From assembly GCA_963724805.1 (NCBI GenBank), contig CAVRWA010000002.1, forward strand, positions 21,613 to 85,612: DNA of 64,000 nucleotides, written 5' to 3'. Source of the stretch: CAVQZA01 sp963724805. GTDB lineage: Bacteria; Actinomycetota; Thermoleophilia; Gaiellales; Gaiellaceae. The position numbers were made by a program, and so were the translations under genes. A model generated the notes under the pieces. The model had not been told where the DNA came from and did no database searches. It saw nothing but the letters and a program-made list of their open reading frames with translations. Positions 9,481 to 18,285 of the stretch are shown piece after piece; the stretch's first letter is position 1; each line of letters begins with the position of its first letter.

Positions 9481-9817
9481 GACGTCGTGCGACCTTGCGT
9501 GCGACCTCGGCTACGCCGGCGAAGCGAAATGAGCTGTCGCACGAGGGAAAGCCCCTGCAAGCGGGCGGGTCTACCGTCTGGCGCTGACCCCCTCCTTACC
9601 CGCGATTCAGCACGGACAACAAGAAAGGTCGATTTGCAGGGATTTTAGAGCCCTCTGACGGACTCGAACCGCCGACCCCCTCCTTACCATCGAGCAACGA
9701 CGCGGGAACCGCGGGCACGGCCGGGAACTCGCGAGCACGAAAGCCGCGCAAGAAGAAGGAAACGGCCGAAGACGAGTGACCGCGCGTGCCCGCGCTCGTG
9801 TTCCCTCATTGTTCCCT
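9481..9817. repeat. dispersed tRNA(Thr)-3'-half-like repeat, copy 3
   Basis: The left half, with GTGCGACCTTGCGTGCGACC and an extra partial core (GACCCCCTCCTTACCCGCG), is shared with copy 5. Main core 9649-9690, T-arm GGCGG-TTCGAGT-CCGTC. The right half is shared with copy 1, including the coding-like tail KKETAEDE ending at 9779. The stretch 9436-9886 holds no other gene. Confidence 0.6.
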
Positions 9818-9886
9818 TCGGATCTGGTTGCGCAGTCGGCACGCCTCAGAGGAGAGGATGCTCGCACACACCTGAGGGTGCGCTCG

Positions 9887-10567
9887 CTAGGCGGCGTACG
9901 CGAGCGCCGAGGGCGTCTGGCGGCCCACGATCGCGGGGGCCTCGTGGACCAGTCCGTCGTTGTCGAGAGCCTCCACCATGAAGAGGGCGAAGTCGACGCG
10001 GCGCGTGATGTTGCTCTCGAGAATGGGATCACCCACGTGCCTGCTCCACAAGGGCAGGCCCTGACTCTCGCCCTCCTCAAGGTCGCTGCCGCGTACGACG
10101 GTCCACCGCGTGTCGCTGGTGAAGATCCGCCGGGCTGCCTCCACCTGGTCGTCGAGATCGGCGAAGCGAGCGAGACGCGCGAGCGGGCCGAAGACCTTCA
10201 CGAGGGTCTTGAGCTTCAGCGAGTACACGTCCTGGCCGTCGAGGGTGATGTGCCATCCGCACGAGAAGATGAGGCGCGCGCCTGGAGGCGCATGGTCGAG
10301 CACCGCCTGGGTCGTTCCCGTCGAGTACCCGTGGACGCCTCGCGGGGTCATCACGACGAGAACCCCGTCGCATCCCGCGACAGCGCGCTTGATGACCTCG
10401 CGGTCGTCGGTCGCTCCCGGAATGACAGTGATGCGCCCCTTGAACGGGTCGAGCTTCCCCACGCTTTCCTTGCGGCACACGCCGACCACCTCGTAACCGC
10501 GATCCAGCGACTGCTGGACCATGTACTGCCCAAGCTTCCCAGAAGCGCCAACGATGCACACCCTCAT
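9887..10567 (-). CDS. NmrA-like / atypical SDR NAD(P)-binding protein
   Basis: 226 aa Rossmann protein. MRVCIVGASGKLGQYMV carries the GxxGxxG dinucleotide motif of atypical short-chain dehydrogenases; GVLVVMTPRGVHG and RLIFSCGWHI are beta4/beta5. No YxxxK catalytic pair is evident, as in NmrA-type sensors and divalent-metal-independent reductases. ATG at 10567 follows GGAGGAAGAG. Function unknown; possibly a redox-sensing or NAD(P)H-dependent reductase. Confidence 0.7.
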   Translation of the reverse strand: MRVCIVGASGKLGQYMVQQSLDRGYEVVGVCRKESVGKLDPFKGRITVIPGATDDREVIKRAVAGCDGVLVVMTPRGVHGYSTGTTQAVLDHAPPGARLIFSCGWHITLDGQDVYSLKLKTLVKVFGPLARLARFADLDDQVEAARRIFTSDTRWTVVRGSDLEEGESQGLPLWSRHVGDPILESNITRRVDFALFMVEALDNDGLVHEAPAIVGRQTPSALAYAA

Positions 10568-10812
10568 CTCTTCCTCCCATCAATGGACAGGCACTCAATT
10601 GGCCTGCGTTCCGGGCACGACACGAGAAAGAGAACGCTGGCGTCACCGGGGGCTCAGCAGGGCCGACCCTCAGAGCAGCGGCGTGAGCGAAGGCTTACCC
10701 GCGTTTGTATCCAGCTTCACAGTACTGCGCGCCGACATGAAGGCATAGCGCCCGGCTCCGAAGCGTTCGAGGGGATCTTCAGCTACCGGACTGGTGAGGT
10801 GCCCGTGCTGCT

Positions 10813-11673
10813 TCACGCGAGCGCCCGCCGCGCCGCCTCGTCGAACGGCGTGAGCTCGAGCGGCAGCAGCTTCCGGATCCGTTCCTCGCGCGCGATCGTG
10901 GGATTGCGCAGCCCTTCGACGAGCGGCCGCGCGACCGACGCGCTCACGGGCGTGACGAGGTTGAGCCAGAGCGAGGAGAGGTACGGCGTCAGTACCGGGA
11001 CCTCGACGATGAGCGGCTTGCGGCCGAGCAGGGCGGCGATCCGCTCGATCATCTGCCGGTAGGTCATCACCTCGGGCCCGCCCGTGTCGTAGCCCTCGCC
11101 GTAGGCGGCTTCGTTGCCGCAGACGCCTGCCAGGTAGCGGGCGACGTCGTCGAGCGCGATCGGCTGCGTCGGCGTCGAGACCCAGCTCGGCGTCACCATG
11201 ACCGGTAGCCGCTTGACCAGGCCGAGGATCGTCTCGAAGGCGGCGCTCCCCTTGCCGACGATCATGGCCGCACGCAGGGTCGTTACCGGGACGCCCGCGG
11301 AGGCGAGCCGCTCTCCGGTCTCGCGGCGGCTGCGCAGATGCGGTGACGCGTCGGGGTCGTCGGCGCCGAGCCCGCCGAGGTAGACGATCTGCCGTACGCC
11401 TGCGTTCGTCGCCTCGCGCGCGACCGTCTCCGCTGCTGCGCGATCCTGCTCCTCGAAGTTCTGGGCGCCGAGGGAGTGGACGAGGTAGTAGACGACGTCG
11501 GCGTCTTCCAGGGCCGCGGCGACGCCGTCGCCGCTCGCTGCGTCGGCGACCATCCAGCGGGCGCCGGGCTCGTCGCGTGCCGTGCGCGAGACCGAGGTCA
11601 GCTCGTGCTCTGCCAGCAGGGGCACGAGCGCCCGGCCGACGACGCCGGTTGCGCCGAAGACGGTGACGTTCAT
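10813..11673 (-). CDS. NAD(P)-binding epimerase/reductase (NmrA / DUF2867-like)
   Basis: 286 aa. MNVTVFGATGVVGRALVPLL is the Rossmann loop, then VVYYLVHSLGAQNFEEQDR (a run typical of the YesF/DUF2867-linked SDR group), QIVYLGGLGADDP and TTLRAAMIVGKGSAAFE. Its ATG (11673) overlaps the last codon of the preceding gene (11670), so translation is coupled. In relatives this fold is joined to a lipid-like-ligand domain; here the partner gene may supply that. Confidence 0.75.
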   Translation of the reverse strand: MNVTVFGATGVVGRALVPLLAEHELTSVSRTARDEPGARWMVADAASGDGVAAALEDADVVYYLVHSLGAQNFEEQDRAAAETVAREATNAGVRQIVYLGGLGADDPDASPHLRSRRETGERLASAGVPVTTLRAAMIVGKGSAAFETILGLVKRLPVMVTPSWVSTPTQPIALDDVARYLAGVCGNEAAYGEGYDTGGPEVMTYRQMIERIAALLGRKPLIVEVPVLTPYLSSLWLNLVTPVSASVARPLVEGLRNPTIAREERIRKLLPLELTPFDEAARRALA

Positions 11674-12185
11674 CGGGCCCGGCTCCGCAGCAGAAGCTCG
11701 AAGTAGCGGCGGCTGACCGCGGCATGGAAGGGGCTCTGCCCTTTCGCGTAGAGCATCCCGGTCCACTGCGGCGCGCCCGCGCGGGCGGCGAGCCGCGGCA
11801 GGTACCCCTCGACGGTGACGCTCAGCTCCTGCTGATCGCCCTCGGGTCGTTGTGCGAGCGTGACGGAGCCGCCGGCTCGGAGCGCGAGCAGTCCACCTTG
11901 GATCGTGTGCCGGCAGCTGACAAGCCCATCGTCGAACGAGAGCTCCGGCTGCCCGAAGGTGAGCAGCGTCGCACCGCCGAGCAGCTTCAGCTTGCCTCCG
12001 CCGCCCGTCCAGCTCGCACGGACGCCGCCGCGGGTGAAGCGGTCGACCGCCTGCCAGTAGGTGACACCGAGTGTGCGGGCGCCCGCCTCGCACGCGTCGA
12101 CCACGGGCTCCGCGACGAATACCCGCTGGCGCGACTCGAAGGCGCCGGACTCGACGACGCGCTCCGATGTCTCCCAGCCCGTCAC
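11670..12185 (-). CDS. conserved hypothetical protein, about 171 aa
   Basis: The frame is open from far upstream, but family-like sequence starts near GTG 12185 (VTGWETSERVVESGAF). It continues with FVAEPVVDACEAGARTLG, VRASWTGGGGKLKLLG and HTIQGGLLALRAGGSVTLAQ, a beta-rich acidic domain, and ends RYFELLLRSRAR. I do not recognise the family. The 4-bp overlap with the NmrA-like gene argues for a two-gene operon. Start uncertain: no strong ribosome site. Confidence 0.45.
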   Translation of the reverse strand: MTGWETSERVVESGAFESRQRVFVAEPVVDACEAGARTLGVTYWQAVDRFTRGGVRASWTGGGGKLKLLGGATLLTFGQPELSFDDGLVSCRHTIQGGLLALRAGGSVTLAQRPEGDQQELSVTVEGYLPRLAARAGAPQWTGMLYAKGQSPFHAAVSRRYFELLLRSRAR

Positions 12186-12364
12186 TCTGCCACCGCCATC
12201 GGCGAAGGGTATTCCCCCGCTACGGATTCGGGTCCATCGCCGTTGCGGGAGATCTCCATCCGCCTTCGCCGCCGGAGAGATGAGGAAGGAGAGGACGATC
12301 GCCACCCGCCAACGATCGCGCAGGCGATGCGCGCTGTGGTCGACCGCAGGGGTATCGTCCGTGT

Positions 12365-12823
12365 GTGCGCACGTTCCGGTACGCAGCGGCGGTTGCCGTG
12401 GCGGCTGCCGGGGGAGGAGCGGCGACGCGCCGCTCAGTCGCCATCTGGTATCCCGGTCTGCGCAAGCCGAGTTGGACGCCGCCCTCGCAGGCGTTCGGTC
12501 CGGTTTGGACTCTGCTCTACGCACAGATGGCGTACTCGGCGGCGCGGGTTGCACGCTCGTCTGATCCCGGGCGTCGGCGTGCGCTTGCGCTGTGGTGGCT
12601 GCAGCTCGGGCTGAACGCTGCCTGGACGCCGGTCTTCTTCGGCGCACGCCGAACCGGCGCCGGCGCAGTCTTCATCGGCGCGCTCCTGCCCGCCGTCGCC
12701 GCCACCGCGGTCGCAAGCGCGCGCGTCGACCGTCGGGCCGGGCTGCTCTACGCGCCGTACCTGGCGTGGTCGACCTATGCCGCGGCCCTCAACCTCGAGA
12801 TCTGGCGGCGGAACCGTTCCTAG
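12365..12823 (+). CDS. tspO: TspO/MBR family tryptophan-rich sensory protein
   Basis: 152 aa, five transmembrane helices. The signature WYPGLRKPSWTPPSQAFGPV and LLYAQMAYSAARV match TspO/peripheral benzodiazepine receptor proteins, as does WWLQLGLNAAWTPVFFG. TspO binds porphyrins, heme and related tetrapyrroles and acts in stress signalling and tetrapyrrole turnover. GTG start at 12365 with TATCGT 7 nt upstream, consistent with a leaderless mRNA. It stands 34 bp before a heliorhodopsin gene on the same strand. Confidence 0.85.
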   Translation: MRTFRYAAAVAVAAAGGGAATRRSVAIWYPGLRKPSWTPPSQAFGPVWTLLYAQMAYSAARVARSSDPGRRRALALWWLQLGLNAAWTPVFFGARRTGAGAVFIGALLPAVAATAVASARVDRRAGLLYAPYLAWSTYAAALNLEIWRRNRS

Positions 12824-12857
12824 ACGAGCGTCTCGCCGAACAGCCTAGGCTCCCGGC

Positions 12858-13610
12858 ATGGAAGATAGAACGCTTCGGCGCGGCAACGCGTGGCTGGCTG
12901 TGCTCCACGCGGCGCAGGCGGCGGTGATCCTCGCGCTCTCGGCCGACTTCTCGCTTCCGGTGACGGGCGCCTTCATGGAGGGCCAGCCGGGGAGCGGGGT
13001 GCCGAAGCAGGACCTGCTCTTCGACCTGCGCATCGGCCCGCTCGTCGGCGCGTTCCTCTTGCTCGCGGCGCTCGACCACGCGCTCGTCGCGCTGCCGCCG
13101 TTCCGCGCGCGCTACGAGCGGTGCCTCGCCGCAGGCGTCAATCCCTTCCGGTGGATCGAGTACTCGCTGTCGGCCTCGCTGATGGTTGTGCTGATCGCGA
13201 TGCTGACCGGGATCGCCGACTACGTCGCGCTGCTCGCCCTCTTCGCCCTGGACGCGGCGATGATCTTCCTCGGTTGGCTGATGGAGCTGCTCAACCCGCC
13301 GGATCGGGCCCGAACGCGCTGGCTGCCCTTCGTCCTCGGCTGCGTCGTCGGCGCCGTGGCGTGGGTTGCGATCGCGGTGCAGATCGGCGTCTCGGCGGGA
13401 CGCGGACACACGCCGCCCGGCTTCGTCTACGCGATCGTCGTCTCGCTCTTCGTCCTCTTCAACAGCTTCGCCGTCAACCAGGCCCTGCAGTACAAGCGGA
13501 TCGGGCGCTGGCGCGACCACCGCTACGGCGAGCGCTGGTATCTCTGGCTGAGTCTCGTCGCGAAGAGCCTCCTCGCATGGCAGGTGTTCGCGAACGAGCT
13601 CGTCCTCTGA
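12858..13610 (+). CDS. heliorhodopsin
   Basis: 250 aa, seven transmembrane helices. The TM3 motif RWIEYSLSASLMVVLI has the Glu (residue 101) expected as Schiff-base counterion in heliorhodopsins. TM7 reads LSLVAKSLLAWQVFANEL with the retinal-binding Lys at residue 236. These elements separate heliorhodopsins from type-1 pump rhodopsins. Heliorhodopsins sit inverted in the membrane (N-terminus inside), have long photocycles and are thought to be photosensors or to regulate partner proteins rather than pump ions. TAGGCT lies 6 nt before the ATG (leaderless). No retinal biosynthesis gene is in the window. Confidence 0.9.
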   Translation: MEDRTLRRGNAWLAVLHAAQAAVILALSADFSLPVTGAFMEGQPGSGVPKQDLLFDLRIGPLVGAFLLLAALDHALVALPPFRARYERCLAAGVNPFRWIEYSLSASLMVVLIAMLTGIADYVALLALFALDAAMIFLGWLMELLNPPDRARTRWLPFVLGCVVGAVAWVAIAVQIGVSAGRGHTPPGFVYAIVVSLFVLFNSFAVNQALQYKRIGRWRDHRYGERWYLWLSLVAKSLLAWQVFANELVL

Positions 13611-13730
13611 GCCAACCGTCACAACTCCTTGCCGCCCATTAGGCGGGTCACAGAATGAAAATGTGGCGCGACGACTAGTCCGCAGCCCGACGAGCATTCA
13701 GGGCGGCAGCTGTTCTTGCGGCGCGGAGTG

Positions 13731-14087
13731 TTAGCGGGCGCGATCGATCTCGGCGAGGCGGGCGCGGATGAGCTTCTTCACGAGCGCCTCCGGTAGCGGC
13801 CGATCAACGCCGAAGTGCAGCGCGCTCTTGGTCATTGTGTAGCCGTCGAGCTCATCGGCGAGCTGTCCGAGGACCGAGCCGCTGAAGGGCAGATAACTCA
13901 GGTGATCTTTGAACGCGGCAAAGCCGGCAACAGTCTTTCCGCCAACACGGAAGGCGGGCACGCGATAGGAGATCACTTGCTCTGCCTCCGGAACGATCTC
14001 GAGGATCGTCCGGCGCAATGCCTGCAGGGCGCTGCGCCTGGGCTCCTCGAGCCTGCGTAGATACTCATCGACCTCCCCGGCAGACAC
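13731..14087 (-). CDS. DUF1801 (YdhG-like) protein
   Basis: 118 aa. The VDEYLRRLEEPRRSALQALR opening, VISYRVPAFRVGGKTVAGFA and HLSYLPFSGSVL follow the DUF1801 / YdhG fold (iron-chaperone-like, related to frataxin-like Fra proteins). It ends with SALHFGVDRPLPEALVKKLI. Function of bacterial members is not settled. It is a single gene, convergent with the heliorhodopsin gene; 13611-13730 contains nothing recognisable. Confidence 0.75.
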   Translation of the reverse strand: MSAGEVDEYLRRLEEPRRSALQALRRTILEIVPEAEQVISYRVPAFRVGGKTVAGFAAFKDHLSYLPFSGSVLGQLADELDGYTMTKSALHFGVDRPLPEALVKKLIRARLAEIDRAR

Positions 14088-14329
14088 CGTCCCGAGTCTA
14101 GATCGGCGTTGCGCCCGACGGTCCGGCTACTTCAACCCGCTCCATCGCCCGCGCCGCGATGGCCTTCTCCAGCGTCTTCTTCGTCACAACAGGCTCCGTC
14201 TCCCGCCACTTCTCGAGCGCACGAAGGGACGTCCCCGCAATGAACTGGATCCGCCGCGCTTTGGCGCTACGTCGTCGACCGCCCGCTCGCGTGAAGCGCC
14301 CGCTCACTAATTGGCGGGCTTCCAGTATG

Positions 14330-14660
14330 GAGGGGGTCAGGCGAGTTCGGATCCGCTTGGACAAGCCAATTCAAGGTGTTCGAGCGTCTCGGCGAGGGAA
14401 CACCAGCTAGTGCCCGCGAGTGCCCGCGCATGACAGCCGTTGTCGATCCAGGCAAACGAAACGGCGGATTTGCAGGCGTATTGTCTAAGCCCTCTGACGG
14501 ACTCGAACCGTCGACCCCCTCCTTACCATGAACGTGAGGAGGGGGTCGATCCATGCGGGTTTTCGCGTAGTGGTGCGCGTTCGGATGCTTCGCCCGTAGT
14601 CGCGTTTCGCCAGTTTTTGCACTGCCGTGCGACCTTGGTGCGACCCGAGTTTGGTCGCGG
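14330..14660. repeat. dispersed tRNA(Thr)-3'-half-like repeat, copy 4
   Basis: Left half as in copies 1 and 2, core 14488-14528, right half as in copies 2 and 5. Here the core runs into a perfect 11-bp inverted repeat (GACCCCCTCCT at 14513-14523, AGGAGGGGGTC at 14537-14547) with a 13-nt loop. It ends with the direct repeat GTGCGACCTTGGTGCGACC. Confidence 0.6.
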
Positions 14661-14684
14661 CGCCTAGACCTTTCTTATATGCGT

Positions 14685-15047
14685 TCAGCCTTTGGCGTAT
14701 TCCTCGGCCGTCCGCGAGTCGAACTCGAAGCCGATGACCGGTTCGTCGCCGACGACCCACGCGTCGTGCCCGGGCTCGATGACGTAGGCCTGGCCGGCCC
14801 GGATTTCCTGCTCCGTGCCGTCGTCGTGGATGACGTGCATGGTCCCCGACTGCAGCAGACCAACGTGGTGGGCCTGGCAGCGCTCGCCTCCCGCGATCGG
14901 CTTGACGCACTCCGACCATTTCCACCCGGGCTCCAACCGCATCCGTGATGCATTTGCACTGCCCATATGAACGATCTCGATCGTCGTCTTGTCCGGCGCC
15001 CGAGTCTCGTCGGGTGACCCGAAGTCGCCTACCTCGACACCTGCCAT
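14685..15047 (-). CDS. cupin-domain protein
   Basis: 120 aa single cupin. RLEPGWKWSECVKPIAGGE, then CQAHHVGLLQSGTMHVIHDD (motif 1 with the His pair) and GQAYVIEPGHDAWVVGDEP (motif 2). ATG 15047 follows AAGGAGGC. It is the outermost gene of the sulfur/selenium module, on the same strand as the DsrE gene but 90 bp beyond its end. Ligand unknown. Confidence 0.75.
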   Translation of the reverse strand: MAGVEVGDFGSPDETRAPDKTTIEIVHMGSANASRMRLEPGWKWSECVKPIAGGERCQAHHVGLLQSGTMHVIHDDGTEQEIRAGQAYVIEPGHDAWVVGDEPVIGFEFDSRTAEEYAKG

Positions 15048-15140
15048 CTGAGCCTCCTTCGCTTTGGCGTTCAGGCGGGATCACGGCGATCCTAAACCGC
15101 TGTCCCGGAACGAGCTATCGCGTCGTCGGCTGCGACCGCG

Positions 15141-15491
15141 CTAGAAGGCGACGACCTTGTCGGCCCAGAGCGTCCAGTCGGTGAGCTGGTCGAGGCTCGA
15201 GCGGCGGGCGCCGTGGACGAGCTGGTCCTCGCGGATGGCACGGGCGTCCATGCAGCTGCCGCAGAGCCCGACTTCGGCACCGCGGCGGATCGCAGCGGTG
15301 AGCATGCGTTCGAGGTTGTAGTAGCCGTCGGGTGTCTGCTGGCCGGCGAGTGCGCAGGTGACGGCGTCGGCGAGCAGGAAGATGCGCACCTCTTCGCCGT
15401 CGCGCTTGGCGAGTGAGTGGGCGAGGCGTAGCCCGTTGAAGGAGCGCTCGGTGCCGTAGGCGGGGTCGTTGAAGATGACGAGTGTCTTCAC
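15141..15491 (-). CDS. DsrE/DsrF-like sulfur-relay family protein
   Basis: 116 aa. MKTLVIFNDPAYGTERSFNG is the DsrE first strand and loop; GYYNLERMLTAAIRRGAEVG and LCGSCMDARAI hold the conserved Cys pair (CxxC) near residues 75-80. DsrE/TusD-type proteins bind persulfide sulfur or act in sulfur transfer; single-domain members are common beside ArsR-rhodanese regulators. Divergent from the regulator gene 115 bp away, so both probably share its operator. Confidence 0.8.
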   Translation of the reverse strand: MKTLVIFNDPAYGTERSFNGLRLAHSLAKRDGEEVRIFLLADAVTCALAGQQTPDGYYNLERMLTAAIRRGAEVGLCGSCMDARAIREDQLVHGARRSSLDQLTDWTLWADKVVAF

Positions 15492-15586
15492 GTCGCGTCG
15501 AATGTGCCCTGTGGCCCTCCGCGCCGCATCCGTTCAAGGCCGTCAGGGGGATGCGGGAACCTCGCAGGTTCTTGATCTTAGAGTAT

Positions 15587-15602
15587 TCAAGTGATAACTT
15601 GA
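15587..15602. promoter_or_regulatory. ArsR-type operator (TCAAGT-N4-ACTTGA)
   Basis: Perfect 6-bp inverted repeat with a 4-nt spacer, ending 4 nt before the ATG of the ArsR-rhodanese gene in the divergent promoter region. Position and symmetry fit autoregulation by an ArsR dimer. Confidence 0.6.
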
Positions 15603-15606
15603 CAAG

Positions 15607-16272
15607 ATGGCGAGTGGGACTGCGAAGGCAGCGCTGTTCGACGCGTTGGCGTCGGTGGCGCAGGCGCTCGGCAGCGGCCGGCGCGCGGAAATCGTCGACG
15701 TGCTCGCGCAGGGTGAGCGCTCCGTGGACGAATTGGCGAACGAGATCTCGCAGAGCGTCGCCAACACCTCGCAGCACCTGCAGGTGCTGGCGCGGGCCGG
15801 GCTGGTGCGCTCGCGCCGTGAAGGGACGCGGATCATCTACCGGCTCGCGAGCGACCGGGTCGGCGAGTTGTGGGCGGCCGTCCGAGACGTGGCGGTGCGT
15901 CATGTCGCCGAGGTGTCGGTGCTTGCCGACGACTATCTGGGCGACCGGGGCGGCGTCGAGCAACTCGCGGCCGACGAGCTCGCACGCCGACTCGAGCGCG
16001 GCGACGTGGTCGTGCTCGACGTGCGTCCGGAACCCGAGTTCCGCGCGGGTCACATCGCCGGCGCGCGCTCGGCGCCGCTGCCGGCGCTCGACGAACTGGC
16101 GGAAACACTCCCGAAGCGGCGCGAGGTGGTCGCCTACTGCCGCGGCCCCTACTGCGTCTACGCCGACGACGCTGTGCGCCTGCTCCGCAACCGCGGCTTG
16201 AAGGCTCGCCGCCTCGACGTCGGCTATCCGGAGTGGCGGCGGGCGGGGCTGCCGGTCGAGATCACAAACTGA
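15607..16272 (+). CDS. ArsR-family regulator fused to a rhodanese domain
   Basis: 221 aa. Residues 1-95 are an ArsR/SmtB winged HTH (ALGSGRRAEIVDVLAQGERS, ANTSQHLQVLARAGLVRSRR, GTRIIYRLAS). Residues 120-221 are a rhodanese domain with active loop AYCRGPYCVYADDAV. The HTH part lacks the metal-binding Cys set of ArsR/SmtB, so the likely signal is persulfide on the rhodanese Cys, as known for sulfane-sulfur-responsive ArsR-rhodanese regulators. It heads the 15.6-21.1 kb run and probably represses it until reactive sulfur (or selenium) species appear. Confidence 0.85.
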   Translation: MASGTAKAALFDALASVAQALGSGRRAEIVDVLAQGERSVDELANEISQSVANTSQHLQVLARAGLVRSRREGTRIIYRLASDRVGELWAAVRDVAVRHVAEVSVLADDYLGDRGGVEQLAADELARRLERGDVVVLDVRPEPEFRAGHIAGARSAPLPALDELAETLPKRREVVAYCRGPYCVYADDAVRLLRNRGLKARRLDVGYPEWRRAGLPVEITN

Positions 16273-16282
16273 GGGGAGAGAG

Positions 16283-17038
16283 ATGCTGCTGCGCCCGTTT
16301 CTGAACGACGCCGGCTCCTGTGCCAGCTACCTCTTCGGCTGCACCACCCACGGCACGCTCGCGGTCGTCGACGCGCACGCCGATCTGGTCGACGACTACG
16401 TGGCCGCGGCTGCCGCGATCGGCGCGCCGATCGTGGCCGTGTTCGAGACGCACGTACAGGCCGACCACGTCTCCGGGCTGCCGGCGCTGGTCGAGCGCAC
16501 CGGCGCGACCGCCTACCTGCCCGCGGGCGCGGGGGTCGACTTCGATCACGTCGCGCTTGCCGACGGCGAGACGGTCGAGCTCGGCAACACCGTCGTGACG
16601 GCGATCGCGACACCGGGTCATGCGCCCGCACATCACGCCTACACGCTCGCGGATCGGCGGCGGGGCAGCGAGGAGCCGTGGCTCGTGTTCAGCGGCGACT
16701 CGCTGCTGATCGGTGATGTCGGTCGCCCCGACCTGCATGTCGCCGGCGACGCGCGCGGGCAGGCGCTGCTGCTGCACGAAAGTTTGCGCCGGCTGCTCGA
16801 GCTCCCCGACTATGTCGTTCTCTATCCGAGCCACTACGGCGGCTCGGTCTGCGGCCGCGGTCTCTCCGGCAACCCGTTCTCCTCGATCGGCTTCGAGCGG
16901 CGTCACAACCCGCTGCTCCCGCTCGCCGACCCGGAAGCGTTCGCCAACGCTCTGCTCTCGGACATGCCGCCACGGCCGCTCGAACAGGAGCGGATCGTCG
17001 CCGCGAACCGCTCCGGCACGGTGCCCGCGCCGGCATGA
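16283..17038 (+). CDS. metallo-beta-lactamase-fold persulfide dioxygenase-like hydrolase
   Basis: 251 aa. Metal motif variant THVQADHVSG (HxHxDH-type), then ATPGHAPAHHAY, SGDSLLIGDVGRPDL and LYPSHYGGSVCGRGLSG. The SGDSL-IGDVGRPDL and SHYG-GxxxGR elements are those of ETHE1/Blh-type persulfide dioxygenases and related sulfur enzymes, which oxidise glutathione or low-molecular-weight persulfide. GAGGGGAGAGAG precedes ATG 16283, and the gene starts 10 bp after the ArsR-rhodanese stop, so it is in the same operon. Confidence 0.8.
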   Translation: MLLRPFLNDAGSCASYLFGCTTHGTLAVVDAHADLVDDYVAAAAAIGAPIVAVFETHVQADHVSGLPALVERTGATAYLPAGAGVDFDHVALADGETVELGNTVVTAIATPGHAPAHHAYTLADRRRGSEEPWLVFSGDSLLIGDVGRPDLHVAGDARGQALLLHESLRRLLELPDYVVLYPSHYGGSVCGRGLSGNPFSSIGFERRHNPLLPLADPEAFANALLSDMPPRPLEQERIVAANRSGTVPAPA

Positions 17039-18285
17039 CGGCGCCGGTCCGGCTCGGCCTGCGCGCGAACGCCCGCCAGTTCGGGTTGCTCGTCGGTCTG
17101 AATGCGCTCGTCGGCGGCATGGTCGGCCTCGAGCGAAGCGTGCTCCCCCTGGTGGGGAAGCAGGACTTTGGTCTCACCTCGGCCGCCGCAATCCTCGCTT
17201 TCATCGTCGCCTTCGGCGCTGCGAAGGCGTTCACGAACCTGGCCGCCGGCGATCTCGCGGAACGGTTCGGGCGCAAGCGGGTGCTGGTCGCGGGTTGGGT
17301 GGTGGCGCTGCCGGTGCCGCTGCTGATCGGGCTCGCGCCCTCCTGGTGGTTCATCGTCGTGGCCAACCTGCTGCTGGGCGTCAACCAGGGTTTCGCCTGG
17401 TCAATGACCGTGGTGATGAAGATCGATCTTGTCGGTCCGCGCCGGCGCGGGCTTGCGCTCGGCCTCAACGAGGCGGCCGGCTACCTCGGCGTCGCAGCGA
17501 CCGCGTTCGCCACCGGCGCCCTCGCGGCCAGCTACGCGCCGCGCACCGTCGTCTGGGTCGGCGCTGCGCTGATCGCGGTCACGGGTCTGCTCGTCAGCGT
17601 GTTCGCTGTGCGCGACACGGCGCCGCAGGTGGCGCTCGAGCAGCGCGACCACGGCGGCGAGCCCGAGCACCGGAACCTTCGCAGCGCTTTCGTGCAGGCG
17701 AGTCTGCGTGACCCGGTGCTGCGAGCCTGCAGCCAGGCGGGGCTCGTGAACAACCTCAACGACGCGCTCGCTTGGGGCCTGGCACCGCTCTACCTGGCCG
17801 CCCACGGCGCCGATCTCCGCCAGATCGCGATCGTCGCTGCCGCCTACCCGCTCGTTTGGGGGGCCGGGCAGATCGCGACCGGCTGGCTCTCCGACCACAC
17901 CGGCCGTAAGCCGCTGATTGTGGCCGGCATGCTCGTCCAGGCGGGCGCGCTTGGTCTGCTCGTCGCGGGCGGCGGAGCGTTCGCGCCCGCGCTCGTGGCC
18001 GCGGTGCTGCTCGGGGTCGGCACGGCGATGGTCTACCCGACCCTGATCGCGGCCGTCTCGGACGCCTCACAACCGCGCGACCGCGCCCGCGTCATCGGCG
18101 TCTACCGCTTCTGGCGCGACTTCGGCTTCGTGCTCGGCGCCCTGATCGCCGGGATCGGCGCCGACGCCACTTCCCCCCAGGCGGCGATCGCGATCGTCGC
18201 TGCGCTCACCGCCGCTAGCGGGCTCGTCGTGGCGGCGACCTCGTGGCAGCCGCGGCCCGCGCTCCGACCCGCCCCCGTCCGCTGA
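17035..18285 (+). CDS. MFS transporter, 12 TM
   Basis: 416 aa. Twelve hydrophobic helices; the cytoplasmic loop 2-3 motif appears as GDLAERFGRKRVLVAG and again in the second half as GWLSDHTGRKPLIVAG. ATG 17035 overlaps the previous stop (ATGA), so it is translationally coupled to the persulfide dioxygenase-like gene. Related to multidrug/arsenite-cluster MFS proteins; substrate not determined. In this context efflux of a sulfur, selenium or arsenic compound is a reasonable inference. Confidence 0.8.
   Translation: MTAPVRLGLRANARQFGLLVGLNALVGGMVGLERSVLPLVGKQDFGLTSAAAILAFIVAFGAAKAFTNLAAGDLAERFGRKRVLVAGWVVALPVPLLIGLAPSWWFIVVANLLLGVNQGFAWSMTVVMKIDLVGPRRRGLALGLNEAAGYLGVAATAFATGALAASYAPRTVVWVGAALIAVTGLLVSVFAVRDTAPQVALEQRDHGGEPEHRNLRSAFVQASLRDPVLRACSQAGLVNNLNDALAWGLAPLYLAAHGADLRQIAIVAAAYPLVWGAGQIATGWLSDHTGRKPLIVAGMLVQAGALGLLVAGGGAFAPALVAAVLLGVGTAMVYPTLIAAVSDASQPRDRARVIGVYRFWRDFGFVLGALIAGIGADATSPQAAIAIVAALTAASGLVVAATSWQPRPALRPAPVR

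Noticed and set aside
14098..14364. 88-aa frame on the minus strand
   Set aside because: Its start lies inside repeat copy 4 and there is no ribosome site or recognised family; only the last part looks mildly protein-like.
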